DNA of 18,051 nt from Fidelibacterota bacterium (GTDB taxonomy: Bacteria; Marinisomatota; Marinisomatia; SCGC-AAA003-L08; TMED6). Where the stretch lies: assembly GCA_014239355.1 (NCBI GenBank), contig JAAZYZ010000095.1, positions 1 through 18,051 of the forward strand, written 5' to 3'. Position numbers and translations under genes: made by a program. Every line of letters begins with the position of its first letter. The stretch's first letter is position 1. The notes under the pieces are model-generated. The model did not search any database. It saw only the letters and a program-made list of their open reading frames with translations, and was not told where the DNA came from. Of the stretch, positions 1 to 7,359 are shown in pieces.

Positions 1-31
1 ATCCAAGGAAACGAAATTTACAAGAATTCAT
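1..31 (-). CDS. Start of an unidentified leftward gene (partial)
   Basis: A minus-strand reading frame begins with ATG at 31 and stays open to the window edge; it reads MNSCKFRFLG. A very strong Shine-Dalgarno sequence (GAGGAGG, plus-strand positions 43-37) lies 5 nt upstream, which is the main reason to call a gene, since most starts in this window have none. Only ten residues are visible, so no product can be named. The alternative is that 1-69 is the tail of a rightward gene: that frame is open for 22 codons to TAG at 67-69 and cannot be excluded. Confidence 0.5.
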   Translation of the reverse strand, partial: MNSCKFRFLG

Positions 32-36
32 TGTTT

Positions 37-43
37 CCTCCTC
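37..43 (-). promoter_or_regulatory. Strong ribosome binding site for the left-edge gene
   Basis: On the minus strand this reads GAGGAGG, with a 5-nt spacer (AAACA) before the ATG at 31. It is one of the two strongest Shine-Dalgarno matches in the window and decides the start of the partial gene. Confidence 0.55.
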
Positions 44-57
44 ATCTTGTTCATTCA

Positions 58-79
58 GTTACTTGTTAGTTACTTATTA
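58..79. repeat. Tandem 11-bp direct repeat, two copies
   Basis: GTTACTTGTTA (58-68) is followed directly by GTTACTTATTA (69-79), differing at one base, and then by a short decayed third start (GTAA, 80-83). The unit is about one helical turn and lies upstream of the leftward gene starting at 31, so it could be a regulator site, or simply chance in AT-rich DNA. A weak sigma70-like pair on the minus strand (TTGTTA at 106-101, TACTAA at 82-77, 18-bp spacer) overlaps it. Confidence 0.45.
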
Positions 80-167
80 GTAATTTTCCGAGAATACTAT
101 TAACAATATAAAAAAAAAGGTTATAAGTTGCTAATATTTTTTTAAAGGTTTTACAATCTGTTACACA

Positions 168-188
168 TATCACATTAAAAATATGATA
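168..188 (-). other. Small hairpin downstream of yhhQ
   Basis: An 8-bp stem with a 5-nt loop lies 12 nt after the yhhQ stop codon: TATCACAT (168-175) against ATATGATA (181-188), with one G-U pair in the minus-strand RNA. There is no U-tract behind it in the leftward direction, so it is not a standard intrinsic terminator. It might mark or protect the 3' end of the mRNA. The rest of 89-200 shows no gene that I can support. Confidence 0.3.
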
Positions 189-200
189 CTCAAACTGATT

Positions 201-881
201 TTAGAGGATTACTTCTTCATTTAATTTTAAATCAAACTTTGATCTTAAATAAGATGAAGTCATATAAAAAATTGGTGTATCGATAAAAGCACAAAGCATT
301 TTAAATGTCCAACCATCGATAATAGCTTGAACAATAGCTCCTGCACTCCATTCACCTATAAACAATACACAAATCACTAAAGTTGTATCAACAAATTGAG
401 AACCAATAGTTGATGCATTATTTCTAAGCCAAAGATGTTTACCTTTAGTTAAATTTTTCCAAAAATGAAACAAACGTACATCCAAAAATTGTGCAGAAAG
501 ATAAGCAATCATTGATGCTGCCATTACTCTCCAGGCATTTCTAAAAACAATATTATAAGTATCATTACTCACTGGTGATGAATCAATAGCGCTAGGCTGA
601 CTACCTAGCCATAAAAACAAAAGAACCATCATAGATGCAAAAAAACCAGACATGACTACTCTATTAGTCATTTTCCTTCCATATATTTCAGACAAAATAT
701 CAGTAATTAAAAAAGTGAGAGGATAAGGCAATATCCCTGCTGAAACAATAAAAGTTTTAAACCCAAGATTTATAGAAACAAATTTATTGGCAATTAAATT
801 ACAGGTAATAAGTGCTGCAATAAATAACGATGTAAGAATAATAAATAAACCAAGTTCTGCATTTTTGTTTTTTGAAGACAT
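201..881 (-). CDS. yhhQ: Queuosine precursor transporter (YhhQ/VUT family)
   Basis: A 226-residue integral membrane protein, the usual size for the YhhQ/VUT family, which imports queuosine precursors (preQ0/preQ1) for the wobble-base modification of tRNAs reading NAY codons. About six hydrophobic segments are visible. The two family signatures are present: YPLTFLITDILSEIYGR near residues 52-68, and RNNASTIGSQFVDT around residues 152-165. It starts at an ATG without a Shine-Dalgarno sequence and is divergent from the MBL hydrolase across an 83-bp gap. It appears to be transcribed alone. Family membership is clear; the exact substrate is inferred from the family, and no queuosine synthesis gene is present in the window. 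Confidence 0.9.
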   Translation of the reverse strand: MSSKNKNAELGLFIILTSLFIAALITCNLIANKFVSINLGFKTFIVSAGILPYPLTFLITDILSEIYGRKMTNRVVMSGFFASMMVLLFLWLGSQPSAIDSSPVSNDTYNIVFRNAWRVMAASMIAYLSAQFLDVRLFHFWKNLTKGKHLWLRNNASTIGSQFVDTTLVICVLFIGEWSAGAIVQAIIDGWTFKMLCAFIDTPIFYMTSSYLRSKFDLKLNEEVIL

Positions 882-902
882 AATTATTTTGATTTTTAAT
901 TT

Positions 903-930
903 TTGTTAAGTACTTTTAAATTAATATATT
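903..930 (+). promoter_or_regulatory. Candidate sigma70-type promoter for the rightward block
   Basis: TTGTTA (903-908) and TATATT (925-930) are separated by 16 bp and lie about 35 bp ahead of the first rightward gene, in the only sizeable intergenic gap before it. In such AT-rich DNA this match is weak evidence, and if the organism belongs to Bacteroidota its promoter consensus would differ. A second AT-rich box close to the ATG (near 952-960) would imply a nearly leaderless mRNA. Confidence 0.3.
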
Positions 931-964
931 CTACGCTCTAAATTACGGAACTATTAATATAGAT

Positions 965-1786
965 ATGAATAAAAATAAAATAACATTTTGGGGAGTTAGA
1001 GGCTCATTCCCTACTCCTGATAAGGATAAAATGGATTTTGGGGGACACACTTCATGTGTATCTATTGAATCCCAAGAAGAAATTATCATTATGGATATGG
1101 GTACTGGCTTAAAAAATTTAGGTGAAAGTATTGTTTCAAATCCTAATTCTCCTACAAAAATTAATATTATTTTAAGCCATTATCATTGGGACCATGTAAT
1201 AGGATTTCCTATGTTTGCTCCTTTATTTTCAGATAAATATGAAATTAATATATACGGGAAAAAAGATCGCTTTGAATTAAAAGATATTATCAATCATATG
1301 CTAAATCCTATTTTTTGGCCAGTATCATTTGATGATTTTAAAGCAACATTAAAATTTCATACTATTGAAAATAATGAAATAAAATTATCTGATACTCTAA
1401 TGATTAAATCTCAAATTCATCATCATCCAAATGAAGCATTTAGCTACAAAGTTTTAAGTGAAAATAAAATAATCAGTTATATAACAGATTGTGAATATAT
1501 ATCAGGAAACATAAATGAAAAATTAATTGAATTTGCTAAAAATTCAGACTTATTGATTCATGATTCACACTTTACAAAAGAAGATTTACCAAATCATAAA
1601 GGTTGGGGACATAGTAGCTGGGACCAAGCAGTATCAATGGCACAAAAAAGTAATAGTAAACAATTAGCTTTATATCATTACAGCCCTGATTATACTGATA
1701 ATCAAATAAAGTCAATTGAATCAGAAGCTCAAAAAATATTTAAGCAAACTGTAGCAGCCAAACAAGGGCTAGTTATTTATCTATAA
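965..1786 (+). CDS. MBL-fold metallo-hydrolase (cyclic phosphodiesterase-like)
   Basis: A 273-residue metallo-beta-lactamase fold protein. The metal-binding HxHxDH motif is intact (H72-Y-H74-W-D76-H77, within LSHYHWDH). The N-terminal strand ITFWGVRGSFPTP and a glycine-rich GGHTSC segment are typical of small MBL hydrolases of the RNase Z/phosphoribosyl cyclic phosphodiesterase type. Further likely ligands are the His cluster IHHHPNEAF, the Asp in YITDCEY, and HDSHF. There is no signal peptide, so it is probably cytoplasmic. It is first in the rightward block, 35 bp ahead of the cysteine desulfurase. The fold and metal site are clear; the substrate is not, and a nucleotide or cyclic phosphodiester is only the family default. 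Confidence 0.85.
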   Translation: MNKNKITFWGVRGSFPTPDKDKMDFGGHTSCVSIESQEEIIIMDMGTGLKNLGESIVSNPNSPTKINIILSHYHWDHVIGFPMFAPLFSDKYEINIYGKKDRFELKDIINHMLNPIFWPVSFDDFKATLKFHTIENNEIKLSDTLMIKSQIHHHPNEAFSYKVLSENKIISYITDCEYISGNINEKLIEFAKNSDLLIHDSHFTKEDLPNHKGWGHSSWDQAVSMAQKSNSKQLALYHYSPDYTDNQIKSIESEAQKIFKQTVAAKQGLVIYL

Positions 1787-1821
1787 TTTTTGATTAAATT
1801 ATAATTAAATTCCCCTCAGAA

Positions 1822-2955
1822 ATGAAAAAAATATATTGTGATATAAGTGCAACAACCCCTGTAAATCAACAAGTCATTGATTTAATGTCTTCAATTCATA
1901 AAAGTACTTTTGGAAACCCTTCAAGTGTTCATAAGTATGGGCAAGAGTCTCATATAGTGATTGAAAAGGCAAGAATTGAAACTGCAAAAGTTTTGAATTG
2001 CCATCAAGAAGAAATAATTTTTACAGCTTCAGGAACAGAAGCAAATAATATTGCATTAGAAGGTTTTGTAGAGCGTGATAAACACATTATATCCACTACA
2101 TATGAGCACCCATCAGTTATGAATGTTATAAGAAATCTTGAAAAAAAAGGTACAAAGCTAACATTACTAAAACCAAACAAAAATGGACAAGTTGATCCTA
2201 AAAAAATCGAAGAAGAAATTTCTAAAAATACTCAGCTTGTTACCATAATGTTTTCAAATAATGAATTAGGGTCAATAAATAATATTAAAGAAATCGCTAG
2301 AATTACACAAAAACACAATATTATACTTCATGTAGATGCGGTTCAATGTATAGGAAAAATTCCTATAGATTTAGAAAAAATTAAAATTGATATGATGAGC
2401 TTATCAGCTCATAAATTTTACGGCCCAAAAGGTGTGGGGGCTTTATTTGTAAAAAAAGGAATTAATTTAAAAACCATTCTGAATGGTGGTGGCCAAGAAC
2501 TTAATTTAAGGCCTGGAACAGAAAATATAGCAGGTATTGCAGGCTTGGGTTTAGCAATATCAATGGCTTATAATAATTTAAAAGAAAATATGTTATATGT
2601 TAAAAAATTAGAGCAATTATTTATTGATGAATTAGATAATTATAAAATCAATTATGTATTACATATCAAAGATAGGCTCCCAGGAGTTTTAGCAATTGGT
2701 TTTCCAGGTATTGATGGGCAATCTCTATTGATTAGTCTTGATTTGAAAGGTATTGCTGTATCATTTGGATCTGCATGTTCTTCAGGAACAACTAAAGCTT
2801 CTCAAATACTTTTAGATGCTGGAATTAATGAAAAATTAGCCAAAAGTACGCTTAGATTTTCTTTTGGAAAAATTCATAATGAAAATGATATTAAATATGT
2901 TGCAAAAGAATTATCCGTAATTTTAAAACGATTAGAGAAAAAATCTTATGCCTAA
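1822..2955 (+). CDS. Cysteine desulfurase (IscS/NifS family)
   Basis: A PLP-dependent class V aminotransferase-fold enzyme of 377 residues that removes sulfur from L-cysteine as an enzyme persulfide and releases alanine. Visible active-site residues are the PLP-stacking H96 (YEHPS), D172 and Q175 (VDAVQ), the Schiff-base lysine K198 (SAHKFYGPKG), and the persulfide cysteine C319 in a mobile loop (GSACSSGTT). The loop length fits the IscS/NifS class rather than SufS. Its last 8 bp overlap the mnmA start (ATGCCTAA), so the two are probably translationally coupled. No IscU, IscA, HscA or ferredoxin gene is nearby. The most likely job is therefore to feed sulfur to MnmA, as YrvO does in Bacillus, though supply to other pathways is possible. 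Confidence 0.92.
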   Translation: MKKIYCDISATTPVNQQVIDLMSSIHKSTFGNPSSVHKYGQESHIVIEKARIETAKVLNCHQEEIIFTASGTEANNIALEGFVERDKHIISTTYEHPSVMNVIRNLEKKGTKLTLLKPNKNGQVDPKKIEEEISKNTQLVTIMFSNNELGSINNIKEIARITQKHNIILHVDAVQCIGKIPIDLEKIKIDMMSLSAHKFYGPKGVGALFVKKGINLKTILNGGGQELNLRPGTENIAGIAGLGLAISMAYNNLKENMLYVKKLEQLFIDELDNYKINYVLHIKDRLPGVLAIGFPGIDGQSLLISLDLKGIAVSFGSACSSGTTKASQILLDAGINEKLAKSTLRFSFGKIHNENDIKYVAKELSVILKRLEKKSYA

Positions 2956-4033
2956 AAATAAAAAAAGAGTTTTGGTAGCAATGTCAGGTGGAGTAGATAG
3001 CTCTGTTGCATTAATTAAGGTTTTAGAAATGGGTTATGAAGCCATAGGCGTTACTTTAAAACTATGGGAAAATAGAGACAAAAAAACTAATAAAGTAATT
3101 GATAGTGATTGCAACTCATTGGATGCAGTAAATGGGGCAAAGATGGTTTGTGATCGTTTAGGTGTGCATCACTATACTCTAAATTTTATTGACTTATTTA
3201 AAAATGAGGTTGTTCAAAATTTTTCAGATGAATATTTTTCAGGGAGGACTCCTAATCCATGTATAAGATGTAATTCTATAGTGAAGTGGGAAGCCTTAAT
3301 TGAACAATTAGATGTTTTTGATGCAGATATGATTGCAACTGGACATTATGCTAGAATCATAAAAGATAACAATGAATATAAATTATGTAAAGGCTTGGAC
3401 AAAGTTAAGGATCAATCTTATATGCTTTGGCAGATTAAAAAAGAATTATTAAAAAAGACAATACTACCACTAGGAGAATTAACTAAGCAAGAGGTACGAA
3501 AAATTGCATTAAAACATAAATTAATTAATGCAGAAAGAAATGAAAGTATGGACTTATGTTTTGTTGTTGATGATGATTATAGAGAATTTCTTAATGAATT
3601 TGTACCTGAAAAAATAAAAAATATGACAGATGGCGAAATTACAAATGAAGCAGGTGAAACTGTAGGAAAACATTCTGGTTATATAAATTATACCATAGGA
3701 CAAAGAAAAGGCTTAGGACTTTCATTCCCTGAACCTAGATATGTTAAAAAAATATTACCAAATGAAAATAAAATTATTGTTTCTAAAAAAGATCGTTTAT
3801 TATCAAATGGGTGTTATCTTTCAAAGCTAAATTGGATGGAAGAGATAACTCTACCATTAAAATGTAAAGTCAGAATAAGATATAACAGCCAAGGAGCAGA
3901 TGCTCAATTAATTGAAAAAGATAATACAATATTTTGTGAATTTGAGAACCCTCAATTAGCTGTTACCCCAGGTCAATCTATGGTATTTTATAATGAGAGC
4001 TCAATTGTTGGAGGAGGAATTATTGAAGAATAA
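2948..4033 (+). CDS. mnmA: tRNA-specific 2-thiouridylase MnmA
   Basis: This 361-residue enzyme installs the 2-thio group on wobble U34 of the Lys, Glu and Gln tRNAs, using ATP and persulfide sulfur. The N-terminal PP-loop AMSGGVDSS (residues 11-19) binds ATP. The catalytic cysteines are both present: C105 in TPNPCIRCN and C204 in MDLCFV, matching E. coli C102 and C199. GHYAR, KDQSYMLW and the IGQRKGLGL segment of the central domain are also typical. Length and architecture are normal. It overlaps the cysteine desulfurase gene upstream by 8 bp, and its last codons carry the ribosome binding site of the next gene. Sulfur could pass directly from the neighbouring desulfurase; no Tus relay gene is present in the window. 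Confidence 0.96.
   Translation: MPKNKKRVLVAMSGGVDSSVALIKVLEMGYEAIGVTLKLWENRDKKTNKVIDSDCNSLDAVNGAKMVCDRLGVHHYTLNFIDLFKNEVVQNFSDEYFSGRTPNPCIRCNSIVKWEALIEQLDVFDADMIATGHYARIIKDNNEYKLCKGLDKVKDQSYMLWQIKKELLKKTILPLGELTKQEVRKIALKHKLINAERNESMDLCFVVDDDYREFLNEFVPEKIKNMTDGEITNEAGETVGKHSGYINYTIGQRKGLGLSFPEPRYVKKILPNENKIIVSKKDRLLSNGCYLSKLNWMEEITLPLKCKVRIRYNSQGADAQLIEKDNTIFCEFENPQLAVTPGQSMVFYNESSIVGGGIIEE
4010..4017 (+). promoter_or_regulatory. Strong ribosome binding site inside the mnmA 3' end
   Basis: GGAGGAGG, within the last codons of mnmA (encoding its GGG run), lies 5 nt before a TTG at 4023-4025. This is near-optimal spacing and marks that TTG as the start of the GlmU-like gene, rather than the in-frame ATG at 3993, which lies 41 bp inside mnmA. 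Confidence 0.65.
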
Positions 4034-4757
4034 ATTATCTATAATTGTATTAGCTGGAGGAAAAGGGACAAGGATGCAATCAGATATACCAAAAGTTCTA
4101 CATCAAGTTAATGGAAAAAGTATGATAGAACATGTGTTGGCACAAACTGATAATCTAAATCCTGAAAAATTATTGGTTGTTATAGGCTATGAAGCTGAAC
4201 AAATGAAAAAACATTTAGCAAAATATCCGTTATTTTATGCATTACAAAATAAACAGCTTGGAACAGCTCATGCTGTGATGCAATGTCAAGAACAACTGAA
4301 AAATTTTAAAGGAAGTACTTTAGTTCTATCGGGAGATGTCCCATTAATTCAATCAGAAACTTTAATAAATTTATATAATATGCATATTAGTAAAAATGCT
4401 CAAGCAACTATACTAAGTGCAAAGGTAAAAAACCCTTATGGCTATGGCCGAATAATAAGAGGAAATGATGATTTTATTTCTATCATTGAAGAAAAAGATG
4501 CAAATGAAGATCAAAAAAATATTAATGAAATAAATGGTGGTATATATATCTTTGATAATGAGGTTTTATTTGAAAATATTAAAAAAATAAATAATAACAA
4601 TAACCAATCAGAATATTACTTGCCTGATATTATGCCAATATTAATCAATAAAAATTATAAAGTAATAGTTCATCAAATAAAAGATGAAAATGAAATAAAA
4701 GGTGCAAATACATATAAACAACTTTTAGAATTAGAGAGCTATGCTAAACAAAAATAG
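4023..4757 (+). CDS. Stand-alone GlmU-type nucleotidyltransferase domain
   Basis: A 244-residue nucleotidyltransferase matching the N-terminal uridylyltransferase half of GlmU, which makes UDP-GlcNAc from GlcNAc-1-phosphate and UTP for cell-wall and lipopolysaccharide synthesis. Seen: LAGGKGTRMQ (nucleotide-binding loop, residues 10-19), the QLGTAHAV sugar/uracil loop, D105 in SGDVPL, EEKDA, NGGIY, and N229 in the GANTY segment, equivalent to metal ligands D105 and N227 of E. coli GlmU. The left-handed beta-helix acetyltransferase half is missing: E. coli GlmU is about 456 residues, and here the frame stops and the next gene is unrelated. Start TTG 4023 is chosen from the ribosome binding site; ATG 3993 would add ten residues. 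It overlaps mnmA by 11 bp and the next gene by 17 bp. Substrate is inferred. Confidence 0.85.
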   Translation: MKNKLSIIVLAGGKGTRMQSDIPKVLHQVNGKSMIEHVLAQTDNLNPEKLLVVIGYEAEQMKKHLAKYPLFYALQNKQLGTAHAVMQCQEQLKNFKGSTLVLSGDVPLIQSETLINLYNMHISKNAQATILSAKVKNPYGYGRIIRGNDDFISIIEEKDANEDQKNINEINGGIYIFDNEVLFENIKKINNNNNQSEYYLPDIMPILINKNYKVIVHQIKDENEIKGANTYKQLLELESYAKQK

Positions 4758-5373
4758 ACAAAGAAGATATAATACTAGAAATTATAATTCTTTTATAAAT
4801 TTAAAAGATAATTATCCTATAATTATTTTGCTTTTAGTGTTTTTGATGATTTCTTATTCGATAATTGATTATCATTTTTTAAATGAAAAACCTAAATCAA
4901 ATGTTAGAGAACATAATTTAGAAAAAATAAGAAAATTCAATTTGACGGATTTGTATAATCAAAAAAATCTCAATCATAATGAAGTAAGAATATGGATTTT
5001 AAATAATACAGATCAAACGGGTCTTGCTGGAAAAATGCGAGACTGTTTTGAAAAAGGATATGAAATTGAACAGAAAAAAATAAAAGGTGATTATACAATT
5101 TTTAAACAAGATAATTTTAAAAATCAAGATAGATATGATTTAGGAAAAATAAATCCAGATAATACTCAGGTATTTATTCATGTAAATATTGAAGAAAATC
5201 CAAAATTTAAAACTCATATTCAAGAATTTTTATTATTTACTGGTTTTAAAAGTAATATTTTAGAATATGAATATAATCAAAAATTATATCAAGAAAGAGA
5301 TATCACAATCATATTAGGAAATGATTGGAATGGAGATAATAATCTTATCTATTGTAAGGAATCAATTAATTAA
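4741..5373 (+). CDS. Membrane-anchored protein with LytR C-terminal domain
   Basis: A 210-residue protein with a short basic N-terminus (RQRRYNTR), one hydrophobic segment at about residues 25-47, and a C-terminal region resembling the LytR_C domain. The best match is VRIWILNNTDQTGLAGKM, the usual 'V.VLNGT...GLA' opening of that domain, followed by a second half ending in IILGNDW. This predicts a type II anchor with the domain outside the membrane. There is no LCP catalytic domain, so it is not a wall-polymer ligase. Its role is unknown; envelope linkage is inferred from the domain and from the GlmU-like gene it overlaps by 17 bp. A LytR-type gene next to rsfS is also found in some Gram-positive genomes, as I recall. 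The start, ATG 4741, has no clear ribosome binding site and is likely coupled. Confidence 0.7.
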   Translation: MLNKNRQRRYNTRNYNSFINLKDNYPIIILLLVFLMISYSIIDYHFLNEKPKSNVREHNLEKIRKFNLTDLYNQKNLNHNEVRIWILNNTDQTGLAGKMRDCFEKGYEIEQKKIKGDYTIFKQDNFKNQDRYDLGKINPDNTQVFIHVNIEENPKFKTHIQEFLLFTGFKSNILEYEYNQKLYQERDITIILGNDWNGDNNLIYCKESIN

Positions 5374-5375
5374 TT

Positions 5376-5735
5376 ATGAAATCTAAAAATACAGAAAATA
5401 AAAAAATGGTAAATGAAATAGTAGAATTAATGCAGGATAAAAAGGTCCAAGATATTGTTGTTTTAGATGTGCAAGAATTAACATCACTAACAGATTACTT
5501 TATCTTGTGCACATCTGAATCTACCCCTCAAACAAAAGCTGTAATGAACCATATTTATAAGAACATGAGGGCAAATGGCCTAAGACCTAATAATTTAGAA
5601 GATACCAAAACATTAGAATGGGTAGCTATGGATTATTTTAATGTTGTAATACACATATTCAACAAAGAAACAAGAGACTATTATCAATTTGAACGATTAT
5701 GGGGCGATGCTAAAATAGAGAAAATTGATGAATAA
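5376..5735 (+). CDS. rsfS: Ribosome silencing factor RsfS
   Basis: A 119-residue member of the RsfS/YbeB/Iojap family. It binds ribosomal protein L14 (uL14) on the large subunit and blocks joining with the small subunit when nutrients are short. The family pattern is clear: DIVVLDVQELTSLTDYFILC, then TKAVMNHI, LEWVAMDYFNVVIHIF and the ending YYQFERLWGDAK. The length is normal with a short extra N-terminus; ATG at 5406 (residue 11) is an alternative start. It starts 2 nt after the stop of the LytR_C gene, and its last 8 bp overlap argS. Confidence 0.95.
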   Translation: MKSKNTENKKMVNEIVELMQDKKVQDIVVLDVQELTSLTDYFILCTSESTPQTKAVMNHIYKNMRANGLRPNNLEDTKTLEWVAMDYFNVVIHIFNKETRDYYQFERLWGDAKIEKIDE

Positions 5736-7359
5736 CCTATTTAAAAATCATATTCAAACTATTTTAAAGGAATTAAAATATCCAAATATAGATATTAATG
5801 TTCAAGTACCTAAAAAAATTTCCCATGGAGATCTAACTACTAATGTAGCAATGCTATTAGCGAAAAGTTTACAAAAAAACCCTATTGAATTAGCACAAAT
5901 TATAATTAAAATTTTAGAATCAAATTTTTCTGAACATTATGAAAACATTAAAGTTGCAGGTCCGGGATTTATTAATGTAAAAATGAATAAAAACATTATT
6001 TTAAATTTGATTAAAGAAATCAAAAATCAGAATAATGATTTTGGAAAAAACAATCAAGGGAAAAGTCAAAAGGTAATTGTTGAATTTGTAAGCGCTAACC
6101 CAACGGGTCCCCTTACCGTTGCTCATGGAAGAGGTGCTATAGTGGGTGATACGGTATCCAGAATTTTAGAATGGAATGGTTATTCAGTAGATAGAGAGTA
6201 TTATTTTAATAATGCTGGAAGACAAATGCGTATATTAGGAAAATCTGTTCAAGCTAGGTACCTGAATAATTGTGGTATAAAAACTAAATTTCCAGATGAA
6301 GGTTACCAAGGAGAGTACATTAATGATATTGCAATATTATTTCAAAAAGAATTTGATAATAAATATATAAATGAAAAAAATGTTGATGTTTTTAAAAATT
6401 ATGCAGAGCAAAAAATTTTTGATAACATTAAAAATACACTGAATACTCTTAAAATTAATTTTGATAATTATTTTAATGAAGATGATCTATATAAAAATAA
6501 AAATATTGACCAAACTATAGAAGATTTAGATAAAAAAGGCTTAATCTACAAAAAGGATAATGCTACATGGTTTGCTGGTACTAAGGTTAATAGACCTGTT
6601 GATAGAGTGCTAATTAAAAGTTCTGGAGAGCCCACATATAGATTACCAGACATGGCTTATCATAGAACTAAATTTGAAAGAAATTATGATAAGATTATTG
6701 ATGTTTTTGGAGCAGACCATATGGATGCTTACCCAGATATTATAGAGGCTATGAATCAACTTGAATATGATAGTAGTAAAATTGAGGTTTTAATACATCA
6801 ATTTGTAACTATTACAGAAAATAACAAACCAATTAAAATGTCTACTAGAAAAGCAAACTTTACTACTTTACAAGAACTATGTGATGAAGTTGGGCCTGAA
6901 GTCGTAAGATATTTCTTTATTATGAGAAATATTAATTCTCATTTAAATTTTGAGTTAGAAATAGCAAAAGATCAATCTGATGCTAACCCTATATTCTATC
7001 TTCAATATGCACATGCAAGAATCTGTACAATTTTACGAAAAGCATCAGATTTAAATCATGAAATTGATGATAATAAAAATTTAAATCTTTTAAATGAAGA
7101 AATAGAAAATGATTTAATGAATTCTATGATTAATTTTCCAAATATTATCAAAAAATCATATGAAAAACTTGATCCTCAAATAATATCAAATTATCTAGAA
7201 GAGCTAGCTTCAAAATTTCATAAATATTATTCTAAATGTAGAATAATAACAGAAAATAAAAAAATTACACATTCTAGATTATTCTTAGTAGATTCTTTAA
7301 GGGTTGTATTTCGTAACGGTATGAATGTTTTAGGCATTATAGCAAAAGAAAGAATGTAA
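5728..7359 (+). CDS. argS: Arginyl-tRNA synthetase
   Basis: A class I aminoacyl-tRNA synthetase of 543 residues that charges tRNA-Arg with arginine. In order: an N-terminal Add-1 (tRNA D-loop binding) domain at about 1-85, the Rossmann catalytic domain with ANPTGPL and a HIGH-motif variant T130-V-A-H133, the KMSKS-type motif KMSTR (370-374) followed by KANFTTLQEL, and the C-terminal anticodon-binding DALR domain ending MNVLGI. The first His of HIGH is Thr while the second His is kept; this variant seems to occur in some bacterial ArgRS, but it is worth noting. Start ATG 5728 is preferred over the adjacent TTG at 5725. It overlaps rsfS by 8 bp, and marC starts at the base right after its stop. 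Confidence 0.96.
   Translation: MNNLFKNHIQTILKELKYPNIDINVQVPKKISHGDLTTNVAMLLAKSLQKNPIELAQIIIKILESNFSEHYENIKVAGPGFINVKMNKNIILNLIKEIKNQNNDFGKNNQGKSQKVIVEFVSANPTGPLTVAHGRGAIVGDTVSRILEWNGYSVDREYYFNNAGRQMRILGKSVQARYLNNCGIKTKFPDEGYQGEYINDIAILFQKEFDNKYINEKNVDVFKNYAEQKIFDNIKNTLNTLKINFDNYFNEDDLYKNKNIDQTIEDLDKKGLIYKKDNATWFAGTKVNRPVDRVLIKSSGEPTYRLPDMAYHRTKFERNYDKIIDVFGADHMDAYPDIIEAMNQLEYDSSKIEVLIHQFVTITENNKPIKMSTRKANFTTLQELCDEVGPEVVRYFFIMRNINSHLNFELEIAKDQSDANPIFYLQYAHARICTILRKASDLNHEIDDNKNLNLLNEEIENDLMNSMINFPNIIKKSYEKLDPQIISNYLEELASKFHKYYSKCRIITENKKITHSRLFLVDSLRVVFRNGMNVLGIIAKERM

Noticed and set aside
101..150. Long A and T runs as a terminator for yhhQ
   Set aside because: No stem precedes the runs in the leftward direction, so intrinsic termination is not supported.
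1787..1821. AT-rich palindrome (AATTATAATT) between the MBL hydrolase and the desulfurase as a terminator or operator
   Set aside because: It is short, has no GC in the stem and no U-tract; expected by chance in this composition.
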